Source: GCA-2708415 sp964353185
GTDB lineage: Bacteria > Pseudomonadota > Alphaproteobacteria > Micavibrionales > Micavibrionaceae
DNA: 64,000 nucleotides
Assembly (NCBI GenBank): GCA_964353185.1
Contig: CAYGUV010000009.1
Location: 1-64,000 of the forward strand
Reading direction: 5' to 3'
Part shown: in pieces, positions 34,700 to 42,397 of the stretch
How the letters are laid out: each line of letters begins with the position of its first letter
How positions within the stretch are numbered: position 1 is the first letter of the stretch
Translations under genes and position numbers: made by a program
Notes under the pieces: model-generated
The model's input: only the letters and a program-made list of their open reading frames with translations
Told to the model about the DNA's origin: nothing
The model's database searches: none

Positions 34700-35979
34700 T
34701 ATGTAAGCAGAGCCTTTTTCCATGGCATAGGATAATATTTATAATTTATAATCCATGTGGATATGAGTAAAAAGGCGTAAGATAGGCAGGTTGCAATTGC
34801 CGCTCCAACCACACCAATATAATGCACAAACATTATTGTAAGAATTAAGTTTACCAAAGCCGATGAAATAGTGATTATGGGCAATATTTTTGTATGACCC
34901 GTGATAACGATGTAGTGAGATATAGCCAATGACATTCCATAAAATAATGATGCAAAACAAAGCCACACGATATAATTTGTAGAGGCGTTATAAGAAGGAT
35001 CAATAAAGAAGGAAATATAGATTTTAGAAATCAATATAATCGCTATTGTTGAAATGGCTGCGGCGATAAAATAAAGATAGGTATATTTAACTATTTTAAT
35101 CTTACCTTTTTCCGTGGGGTCTTTTAATTGTCTGTAAAGCCATGGCCCCCATTTTTGATTAAACGCGGTACAAAAGACTAAAACACCAGCTCCTAAATTT
35201 GCCGCCAAAGAGTAAATACCCACATCGTCTTCTGTCGTCATTATTTGTAAAATAAATCGGTCGGATAGCGTGATAATTATAGCGCCTATGACGTGGCCTA
35301 TAATAGGCCACCCCATATTGAGCAGATTTAATGCTCTTTTTAAGGTCCAATCATAAATAATTTTTCCTTCTTTTAATAAGATATAGAGAGAAATAAGAGC
35401 AAAGGATAATTGAGTTATAATATTAGCGACCAATAAAGATGTCCAATTTGCGCTTATATAAACAACAAAACATAGGCCTAGAACTCTATTGAAAATACTA
35501 TTGCCGACCTCGAGAAAGAAAAATAATTTTGCTCGATTTTCATGCGCTAAAATTACTTTATTTAGATAAGAAATATTTTCAATAAACCCTGTAATAGGGA
35601 TGATTAAAAGCCATAGAATCAAAATATTCATAAAACTGTCGCTGAAGAAAGAATATGCCCCAAATATAATTGTCATGATAAGTGCAAAAAAGAGCATGCA
35701 AACCAAGCTGGTAAAAAACATTCGCCCGTGTTCGGCGGGTTCAACCATATGATAATTTCGTGCCAAAATCATTGGAAGTCCGAAGGCAATAAACGGCATT
35801 GTGAAAGCGTATATAGCGAGATAAATACTCCAGATTCCATATTCACTAGGGCTTAGATAAACAGTAAGAATAGGAAGGATAAGAAAGGGAATAACCGCTT
35901 TTATAGCCTTTGCAGAGAAGTAATAGCCAATATCAAATGCGGCGTTGGATATTATTAAATTTTTGATTTTTGCAATCAT
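34699..35979 (-). CDS. Wzx-like polysaccharide flippase
   Basis: 426-aa MATE/MOP-type membrane protein with about 12 helices; FSAKAIKAVIPFLILPILTVYLSPSEYGIWSIY is the typical start of Wzx-like oligosaccharide flippases. It would move lipid-linked oligosaccharide units to the periplasmic side. Forms a two-gene minus-strand unit with the acyltransferase gene. No Wzy-like polymerase is seen in the window. Confidence 0.82.
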   Translation of the reverse strand: MIAKIKNLIISNAAFDIGYYFSAKAIKAVIPFLILPILTVYLSPSEYGIWSIYLAIYAFTMPFIAFGLPMILARNYHMVEPAEHGRMFFTSLVCMLFFALIMTIIFGAYSFFSDSFMNILILWLLIIPITGFIENISYLNKVILAHENRAKLFFFLEVGNSIFNRVLGLCFVVYISANWTSLLVANIITQLSFALISLYILLKEGKIIYDWTLKRALNLLNMGWPIIGHVIGAIIITLSDRFILQIMTTEDDVGIYSLAANLGAGVLVFCTAFNQKWGPWLYRQLKDPTEKGKIKIVKYTYLYFIAAAISTIAIILISKIYISFFIDPSYNASTNYIVWLCFASLFYGMSLAISHYIVITGHTKILPIITISSALVNLILTIMFVHYIGVVGAAIATCLSYAFLLISTWIINYKYYPMPWKKALLT

Positions 35980-36151
35980 TCTTATTCTTAATGTGTTTAT
36001 ATGGCCTGTAATTGGTTATTTAATGTTAAATAACAAATGTCACTGAGCTAATGTTATTATAAAGTTATAGTCAATAAACTAATTAATGTATTTTATGTTA
36101 TGTAATTAATCTTGTTTTGGATAGTTTAAATTTAGGAATTCAGAAATTAAA

Positions 36152-36372
36152 TTGAGTAATATTTTTATTTCCATTATTATTCAGTCTATAATGAAGAATT
36201 GTATATTGATGAATGCCTTTTTAGCATATTGAAACAAACCCTTTCGAATATTGAAATTATATGTGTAGATGATTGTTCTACTAATAAATCTTATGATATT
36301 TTAAAAAATTATCAGGCATCAAATATTCAAATAAAATTATTTCAAATGGAAAAAATTATATTCTTATGTTGA
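36152..36372 (+). pseudogene. N-terminal remnant of a GT2 glycosyltransferase
   Basis: Two frames together give SNIFISIIIQS then YNEELYIDECLFSILKQTLS and IEIICVDDCSTNKSYDILK, which is the start of a family-2 glycosyltransferase (nucleotide-binding DDCS). The frame changes in the IQS/YNEE junction, and the reading ends at TGA 36370-36372. The remainder of the gene is missing; sequence passes straight into a GT4 tail. Confidence 0.65.
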
Positions 36373-36738
36373 ATTCATTTGCGATTGCCCTTGAGAAAAA
36401 TCCACATATGCATCTCACTATTCTGGATGATGGGGTGGAATTTAAAAATTTAGTGAAACATAGAGATTTTTTAAATTTACAGTCAAACGTTACTTTTAAA
36501 GGGAAAGTTAGCAATGTTTTTGCTTTTATGCAGCATGCAGATATTTTGTCGCTAACATCTTTATATGAAGGATTGCCAACGGTTATTGTAAAATCTTTGG
36601 TCTCAAGCATGCCCCATTGTTTCAACTGATTGTCCGTATGGACCAGCGGAAATTTTAGAGAATAGTAAATATGGTAAGTTAGTAAAATCTTTTTGTTCCA
36701 AAGATAATGCTGATGCTTTAGAAAAGTCTCTTGGTTAA
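36348..36738 (+). pseudogene. C-terminal remnant of a GT4 glycosyltransferase
   Basis: GKNYILMLNSFAIALEKNP, LTILDDGVEFKNL, FKGKVSNVFAFMQHADILSL and SLYEGLPTVIVKSL form the donor-binding half of a GT4 enzyme (E-x7-E type EGLP). A frameshift near 36605 then gives IVSTDCPYGPAEILENSKYG to TAA at 36738. The acceptor half is missing. Abuts the GT2 remnant with no gap, as if a deletion joined two genes. Confidence 0.68.
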
Positions 36739-36828
36739 GAAAGGAAATCTAAATTTTTTTATCAATTAAGAGCACTGGATTTTGAAATAAATAAATCTGT
36801 ATATAAAACATAAATTTAATGGGAAAAT

Positions 36829-37761
36829 ATGAAAAAAATATTGATTAGTACAATTACATATCAAAGGCCAGAGGGGCTCAATACTCTTTTAAAATCTTTG
36901 ACTAAGCAAATCTCGTCTAATCGGGATATGATTGTAGAGATTTGTGTTGTAGATAATGCTTGTATGGATAAAACAGACGCTATTATATCAAGGTATCATG
37001 AAAAGCCATTTAATATAAAATTACTAAAAGAGAGTAAAAAAGGCATTGTGTATGCTCGAAATTGCGCAGTTAATTACTTTCTATCAAAAGATTTTGACGC
37101 CATGATTTTTATTGATGATGACGAATGGACAAAAAATGAATTTTGGTTAGAAAATTTGTTCCAAGCTTATCTTAAAACCAATGCCGATATTGTCACAAGT
37201 GATGTTTTTTCTATACCAGAAAATGACTCTATTAAATGGACAGCAAAAGCGCTAGATCGTCAAAAATATATCAGTGATTTGCATCATGTTAAAAATTTTT
37301 ATACAGGAAATGTGTTTCTAAAGCGCAAGGTTTTAGAAACTATAAAGCCAGCCTTTGACGAACGATTTGCGCTGACGGGGTCATCTGATTTACATTTTTG
37401 TATGAAGTGCCGCAAAGCAGGATTTAAGATTATTTATACGGATCAAGCGCCTGCATATGAAATTTTTCCGAAAAGTCGGGCAAATATTAAATGGTTTTTT
37501 TTAAGGGGCTTTCGAAATGGAAGTGGGGCATCACGATCAGAAATTTACACAAGTGACAATAAAATAAAAGCAGTTTTAAAATGCTTGTTTTATGCGGCCG
37601 CTCGTTTAATAAAAGGCATTATTATTTTAATAAAAGCTGGCGTCAAAACGGATAAAGGGTTATACGCAACAGGCGTTATGAGAGTGGCTTCATCAATAGG
37701 AACTGTATTAGGATTATTTGGAGTTACGTACGAAGAATATAAAATTATTCATGGAAAATAA
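36829..37761 (+). CDS. GT2 family glycosyltransferase
   Basis: 310-aa inverting glycosyltransferase: ISTITYQRPEGLNTLLKSL at the N-terminus, VVDNACMDKTDAII (nucleotide site), IFIDDDEWTKNEFWLE (DxD) and an GSSDLHFCMKC region. A hydrophobic stretch near 250-275 (LKCLFYAAARLIKGIIILIKAG) may anchor it to the membrane. GGGA precedes ATG by about 5 bases. It follows the decayed GT region and converges with the galE remnant. Confidence 0.83.
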   Translation: MKKILISTITYQRPEGLNTLLKSLTKQISSNRDMIVEICVVDNACMDKTDAIISRYHEKPFNIKLLKESKKGIVYARNCAVNYFLSKDFDAMIFIDDDEWTKNEFWLENLFQAYLKTNADIVTSDVFSIPENDSIKWTAKALDRQKYISDLHHVKNFYTGNVFLKRKVLETIKPAFDERFALTGSSDLHFCMKCRKAGFKIIYTDQAPAYEIFPKSRANIKWFFLRGFRNGSGASRSEIYTSDNKIKAVLKCLFYAAARLIKGIIILIKAGVKTDKGLYATGVMRVASSIGTVLGLFGVTYEEYKIIHGK

Positions 37762-37766
37762 ATTTA

Positions 37767-38718
37767 TTAATAAATATAAAATAATTTAAAATTTATGAGT
37801 TTATCCAATTCCAGCTGTATCGTATCATCTAGCGCTTCTTTTATGGCTAATTTCAAAAGGAATATTTTTCTTTGATATTTTTCATACGCTTTAATTATTT
37901 CCTTTACAGTAATTCCTTTTCAAGTGTCTAAATTATAAGTATGAATACCGCTAGCCTGTTCGTTTTTTCTAAAGCGGCAACATGTACCGCGGCTAAATCT
38001 GTAACGTGTATATAATCGCGCACGCAAGTCCCATCCTTTTCAGTATAATCATCCCCATAAATATAGACTTTAGATAATTCTGATTTTGCAACCTTACCAA
38101 TATAAGGCACTAAATTAACTGGGTTATTATTAGAAAGCTAACCAATTAAACTGCTTTCGTGTGCTCCTACTGGATTAAATTACCTTAGTAAAATTATACT
38201 CCAATCTTTATGGGCAAAAGATACATCATTTAAAATTTGTTCAATTATATGTTTTGAACGACCATAGGAATTATTAATGTAACTTATGGGCATATCTTCA
38301 GTCATAGGAGCAATATTTTGAGAGCCATAAATATTTGCAGATGAATTGAATATTAAAGTTTTGACGTTATGATTTTCCATTGATTGTAATAAGCAAAGAG
38401 TGTATTAAAAATTATTTTAATAATAATCAAGGGGTTTTTTATAGATTCTTTAACAACTTTTGAACCAGCAAAATGAAGAACTGCCATTGGGTAATATTTT
38501 ATAAAAGCTTTATCCAAGACAGATTGATCGCATACATATCCTTTGATCAAGAAAATTTGGTGGCTTTTTGTCATGGTTTTCAATTGATCAAATACTCTTT
38601 GATTAGAATTACTTAAATTATCTATAATTATTGCTATGTAGCCAGCGTTTACTAGCTCTACACAAGTGTGTGAGCCGATCTATCCTAAGCCGCCTGTTAC
38701 GATAATATTTTTATTCAT
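37767..38718 (-). pseudogene. galE: decayed UDP-glucose 4-epimerase
   Basis: On the minus strand MNKNIIVTGGLG, then TAG at the Tyr position of the G-x-x-G-x-I-G motif, then IGSHTCVELVNAGYIA and INDNLSNS-like sequence. Further pieces in different frames read AVLHFAGSKVVKESIKNP, LIFNSSANIYG, ISYINNSYGRSKHIIEQIL, YTEKDGTCVRDYIHVTDLA and SGIHTYNL followed by TGA and KGITVKEIIKAYEKY. At least two nonsense codons and three frame changes plus deletions show clear loss of function. Confidence 0.85.
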
Positions 38719-38784
38719 TAAAATAATTTACCTTTACAAAATATCCTATCAAATTGAATATTAAGACGTTATTATCTTTCTTAC

Positions 38785-40101
38785 ATGAAAAAATCTATAA
38801 AAGACGAATTAGTTAAGAATTTATCGGATAAAAGTGCCGTTATTGGTATTATGGGCCTTGGATATGTGGGGTTACCGCTCATGCTGCGCTATCATGCTGT
38901 CGGATATTCAGTTATTGGATTTGATGTTGATCAGTCTAAAATTGATAAATTGGCTTTGGGTGAAAGCTATATCGAACATATTAGTGATGAATCTATAAAA
39001 GATTCCCTTGATGATAAATGGAATACGACGACAGATTTTTCAAAAATTATGGATGTTGACGCAATTATTTTATGTGTGCCGACCCCTCTTAATAAATTTA
39101 GAGAGCCTGATTTAAGCTATGTTTTGAATACTTTAGAGTCAGCGCTGCCTTACCTTAAAAAAGGTCAGGTTGTTTCATTGGAAAGCACAACGTACCCTGG
39201 CACCACTGAAGAAGAGCTGCTTCCAAGAATTGAATCAAAAGATTTTACGGTGGGGGATGATATATTCTTAATATATTCTCCAGAGCGGGAAGATCCAGGG
39301 AACATAAGTTTTAAAACTCATACTATTCCCAAGGTCGTTGGCGGCCATACAAAAAATTGTCTGGATGTTGGAATTTCTTTATATAATCAAGCCATTGACC
39401 AAATTGTTCCTGTGAGCTCGACAAAAGCGTCTGAGATGACGAAATTATTAGAAAACATACATCGTGCCGTTAATATTGGTTTGGTCAATGAAATGAAAAT
39501 TGTGGCAGATCGGATGGGAATTGATATCTTTGAGGTTATTGACGCGGCCGCAACAAAACCATTTGGTTTTACCGCTTATTATCCAGGGCCAGGTTTAGGG
39601 GGACATTGCATTCCAATAGATCCATTCTATTTAACATGGAAAGCGCGGGAATATGGAGTTCATACACGCTTTATTGAATTGGCGGGTGAATTAAATGCAT
39701 CTATGCCTGACTATGTGATTTCTAAATTGATGAATGGTTTAAATGAAAGAGGTAAACCTTTAAAAAGTAGTCGTATATTAATTTTAGGTATAGCCTATAA
39801 AAAGAATGTGGATGACGACCGTGAATCGCCCTGTATTGAGATTTTAGATAAATTAATATTAAAAGGAGCGGAGGTTGAATATTCTGATCCTCACATTCCT
39901 AAATTTAAAAAGAAGCGTGATTATGATTATGATTTAAAAAGTATAAGCTTAACGCCAGATTCTGTGGCTTCTTATGATGCTGTAATTTTGGCGACAGATC
40001 ATGATGGATTTAATTATAAAATGATTGAAGAACATGCAAACCTAATTATTGATACCCGAGGTAAATTCCGCGATAATAATCTTAAAATTATTAAATCTTA
40101 A
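38785..40101 (+). CDS. UDP-N-acetyl sugar 6-dehydrogenase (WbpA/TviB type)
   Basis: 438-aa UDP-glucose/GDP-mannose dehydrogenase-family enzyme that oxidises C6 of an NDP sugar (UDP-GlcNAc or UDP-GalNAc) to the uronic acid. NAD site IGIMGLGYVGLPLMLRYH (about 20-37); VPTPLN and ESTTYPGTTEE; catalytic Cys275 in GPGLGGHCIPIDPFYL; C-terminal VDDDRESPCIEILDKLI. It supplies a uronic-acid building block for the glycan. Gene starts 66 bases after the galE remnant start, divergent. Confidence 0.88.
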   Translation: MKKSIKDELVKNLSDKSAVIGIMGLGYVGLPLMLRYHAVGYSVIGFDVDQSKIDKLALGESYIEHISDESIKDSLDDKWNTTTDFSKIMDVDAIILCVPTPLNKFREPDLSYVLNTLESALPYLKKGQVVSLESTTYPGTTEEELLPRIESKDFTVGDDIFLIYSPEREDPGNISFKTHTIPKVVGGHTKNCLDVGISLYNQAIDQIVPVSSTKASEMTKLLENIHRAVNIGLVNEMKIVADRMGIDIFEVIDAAATKPFGFTAYYPGPGLGGHCIPIDPFYLTWKAREYGVHTRFIELAGELNASMPDYVISKLMNGLNERGKPLKSSRILILGIAYKKNVDDDRESPCIEILDKLILKGAEVEYSDPHIPKFKKKRDYDYDLKSISLTPDSVASYDAVILATDHDGFNYKMIEEHANLIIDTRGKFRDNNLKIIKS

Positions 40102-40167
40102 ACTTAATTATTCTAAGTAAAATTTTTTTGCAATATTATAACCATTTATAAAATTTACTGGAAATTT

Positions 40168-40929
40168 ATGCTACAGACAGATTGTTCTTTTTTAGTTTCA
40201 ATTATAATGCCGTCTTATAATTGTGAATCTTTTATCCAAGCAAGCATAGAATCTGTTATTGCGCAGGAATATGAAAATTGGGAGCTGCTTATTTCTGATG
40301 ATTGCTCTAGTGACGGAACATTAGAAATTGTTAAATCTTATTGTGATAAAGATATTCGTATATCTTTAATAACGAGTAATAAAAACCTTGGGCCTGCCTT
40401 AAGCCGTAATAAAGCAATAGAAAAGGCCAAAGGGCGCTTTATCGCCTTTCTTGATAGTGATGATCTTTGGGCTCCTCAAAAGCTATCAAAACAAATTCCT
40501 TTTATAGTAAATAATAAGATCGCTTTATGCTATACACGCTATGATAGCATTGATGAGGAGGGGAAACTTGTAAAGCAGGCCCCGATTATACCATCGAATA
40601 TCGATTATAATGGTTTGCTTAAAAATCAGATTATAGGATGCCTAACTGCAATTTATGATACTGAGCTTTGTGGGAAAGTTTTTATGCCGATTATTCAAAA
40701 ACGTCAAGATTTTGGTTTATGGCTTAGAATACTTAAGCAAGGCCATATTGCATATTGTCTTGATGAAGTTGTTGCAACATATCGAATTCGACAAAATTCT
40801 TTGTCCAGTAACAAAATAACAGCTATTCGTTACACATGGAAGCTATTTAGGGAAATAGAAAATTTATCACTACTAAAATCATCTTATTGCCTTATGAATT
40901 GTATTTCTAACAGATTAAAGCGGCAGTAG
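40168..40929 (+). CDS. GT2 family glycosyltransferase
   Basis: 253-aa enzyme with VSIIMPSYNCESFIQASIES, LISDDCSSDGTLEIV (nucleotide site) and FIAFLDSDDLWAPQKLS (DxD) as in family 2; then KRQDFGLWLRIL (ED-type catalytic region). No membrane helix. Last gene of the glycan locus, with low GC. Confidence 0.85.
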   Translation: MLQTDCSFLVSIIMPSYNCESFIQASIESVIAQEYENWELLISDDCSSDGTLEIVKSYCDKDIRISLITSNKNLGPALSRNKAIEKAKGRFIAFLDSDDLWAPQKLSKQIPFIVNNKIALCYTRYDSIDEEGKLVKQAPIIPSNIDYNGLLKNQIIGCLTAIYDTELCGKVFMPIIQKRQDFGLWLRILKQGHIAYCLDEVVATYRIRQNSLSSNKITAIRYTWKLFREIENLSLLKSSYCLMNCISNRLKRQ

Positions 40930-41002
40930 ATTTTATCTTAAATCAAGTGAATCTATATTAATAAGAATTTAGTCTTTTTAAGAGATCATTTTATTTTCTT
41001 GT

Positions 41003-41026
41003 GAACTTATCTTGTCTGACGGCGTT
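41003..41026 (+). promoter_or_regulatory. EcfG/SigT-like stress promoter candidate
   Basis: GAAC (41003-41006), 16-base spacer, CGTT (41023-41026), close to the alphaproteobacterial general stress consensus GGAAC-N16/17-CGTT with the first G replaced by T. It lies 47 bases before the ATG of a DUF2383 protein. Motif match only. Confidence 0.4.
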
Positions 41027-41072
41027 GTATTAGTGATGTTCAAATTAAACACTCAAACAAAAGGAGAGAATA

Positions 41073-41510
41073 ATGGAAGAACAAGAAAAAAATACAATGA
41101 AAGATTTACTTATACGCTTGGTTGATAGCCGGGAAGGTTATAAAGATGCCGCAGAAAATGCAGAGCAGGAACGCCATAAAAAAATGTTTAGCGACTTATC
41201 ACAAAAACGTGGAAAGTATGCGGAAGAAATACGTAAGGCACTTTCGGCACACGGTGAACAATATGACACAGATGGGTCATTTGAGGCAGGCGTTCATAGA
41301 TTTTTCATGAACATTAAAGATAAACTTGGTGGAGATGACGAAGAGTTGATGGAATCAATCCTTACTGGTGAAAGCAATCTTTTAGAGCAATATGAAGGTG
41401 CTATAAAGTCTTGTAAGACAGACACTATTATCTTAGAAAAACTTCAAAAACAACAAAAAGAAGTTATTACAAATTACAAATTATTAGAAGCAAAAGAAGA
41501 AGCCGCATAA
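41073..41510 (+). CDS. DUF2383 (PA2169-type) four-helix protein
   Basis: 145-aa, all-helical, acidic protein of the ferritin-like DUF2383/PA2169 family: LVDSREGYKDAAENAEQE and FSDLSQKRGKYAEEIRKAL. Members are often induced by stress but their activity is unknown. A GGAGAG site is 5-6 bases before ATG. The upstream EcfG-like motif agrees with a stress role. A terminator follows directly. Confidence 0.82.
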   Translation: MEEQEKNTMKDLLIRLVDSREGYKDAAENAEQERHKKMFSDLSQKRGKYAEEIRKALSAHGEQYDTDGSFEAGVHRFFMNIKDKLGGDDEELMESILTGESNLLEQYEGAIKSCKTDTIILEKLQKQQKEVITNYKLLEAKEEAA

Positions 41511-41530
41511 TAATTTAGTCGTATTTTTCA

Positions 41531-41557
41531 AAATGAGCCTTTTTAGGCTCATTTTTT
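41531..41557. terminator. terminator between convergent genes
   Basis: Stem AATGAGCC/GGCTCATT with a 6-base loop and a T6 run on the plus strand; a T-rich stretch also follows on the minus strand. It lies between the DUF2383 gene and the convergent RimB-like gene, so it may serve both. Confidence 0.85.
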
Positions 41558-41566
41558 GTTTTTGCT

Positions 41567-42034
41567 TCATAAACCATAATGTTTATCGGCGTCTAATTGT
41601 TTCCCTAACAAATATGATTTTGTGGGGTCGACAATAAAGTTAGCTTTTCTTAAAGCGTCACGCCCTAAAAGCATTCTAAAAGCCATACTGTGTCTAGAGG
41701 TTAATGTAATCTCGGCATTAATAGTTGTATCGTTTAAAAGAAGTTCTGTTTGAATAACATATCGACTTTCACGTTCGCCATTAGAGCTGGTAATTACTCT
41801 CTGATCTAAGACTTTAGCGGAGCAAATTCTTTCTAATTTGTGGTTTTTTTGCAAGGGGTGAACCTTAAATCGGACATGTTTTTCACCATCTTCAACAAAT
41901 GTTTCAATATCATATGCATGAAGCGCAGATGTTTTTGCACCCGTATCAATTTTGGCTTTTATAGCAGGGAGGTTTAGCGCTGGCAATGAACACCATTCTT
42001 GCCATCCAATAATCTTTTTTTCTTTTTTATTCAT
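41567..42034 (-). CDS. RimB-like retropepsin-type aspartic protease (ATP-dependent zinc protease family)
   Basis: 155-aa protein, formerly DUF785/ATP-dependent zinc protease. It has IDTGAKTSALHA (active-site Asp30, Thr31, Gly32) and MAFRMLLGRDALRKANFIVDP. Homologue RimB of Pseudomonas works with RimK, trimming glutamate tails from ribosomal protein S6; no rimK is in view. Length normal. Confidence 0.82.
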   Translation of the reverse strand: MNKKEKKIIGWQEWCSLPALNLPAIKAKIDTGAKTSALHAYDIETFVEDGEKHVRFKVHPLQKNHKLERICSAKVLDQRVITSSNGERESRYVIQTELLLNDTTINAEITLTSRHSMAFRMLLGRDALRKANFIVDPTKSYLLGKQLDADKHYGL

Positions 42035-42397
42035 AGACGATCTTTTTAAGGCTTTCTCTTAATTTATCTACCTTTATTATATAATTTCTAGCGCGAGGGG
42101 TGTGAAATAAGTAAAAATTGCATTTTTTATTATCTTTGAAAGCAAAAAAATGTCCGAAAATCTAAATAATAGACCTTCGGACAATAGCGGTAATAGAGGG
42201 TGTGTACTATTAATATATATTAAATTTGACTTAACGCAAGATAAAAATGCAAAATAATATACCCATATATGCAAAAATAGCATGGCTAAGGACAAAATAT
42301 CCTTATTTTTAAAGTATTTCGAATTTTATCTATATTTAGCGTTTGTTAAAGCCTTGTTTGTTAGAATTTATTAAGGTTACGAAGGGCTTAGGGTTTA
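42035..42397. other. 363-base gene-free interval
   Basis: Holds the minus-strand terminator-like hairpin at 42143-42183 and a weaker plus-strand one (TAAGGA/TCCTTA, 42287-42305, then a T-run). No credible ORF with a ribosome site is seen. The right part must contain the promoter of the serralysin-type gene, but no clean -35/-10 pair stands out. Confidence 0.5.
42143..42183 (-). terminator. orphan terminator-like hairpin
   Basis: Perfect 8-bp stem TGTCCGAA/TTCGGACA (42151-42158 with 42176-42183), 17-base loop, and a T7 run on the minus strand (42150-42144). It would end a minus-strand transcript from the interval upstream of the RimB-like gene, where no protein gene is visible. Confidence 0.6.

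Noticed and set aside
21581..40929. Prophage
   Set aside because: An integrase remnant and an AlpA-like gene are present, but no capsid, tail, terminase, lysis or replication genes.
42077..42295. 72-codon minus-strand frame in the interval before the serralysin gene
   Set aside because: It crosses the orphan hairpin and its A/T-rich hydrophobic translation looks like chance; no ribosome site.
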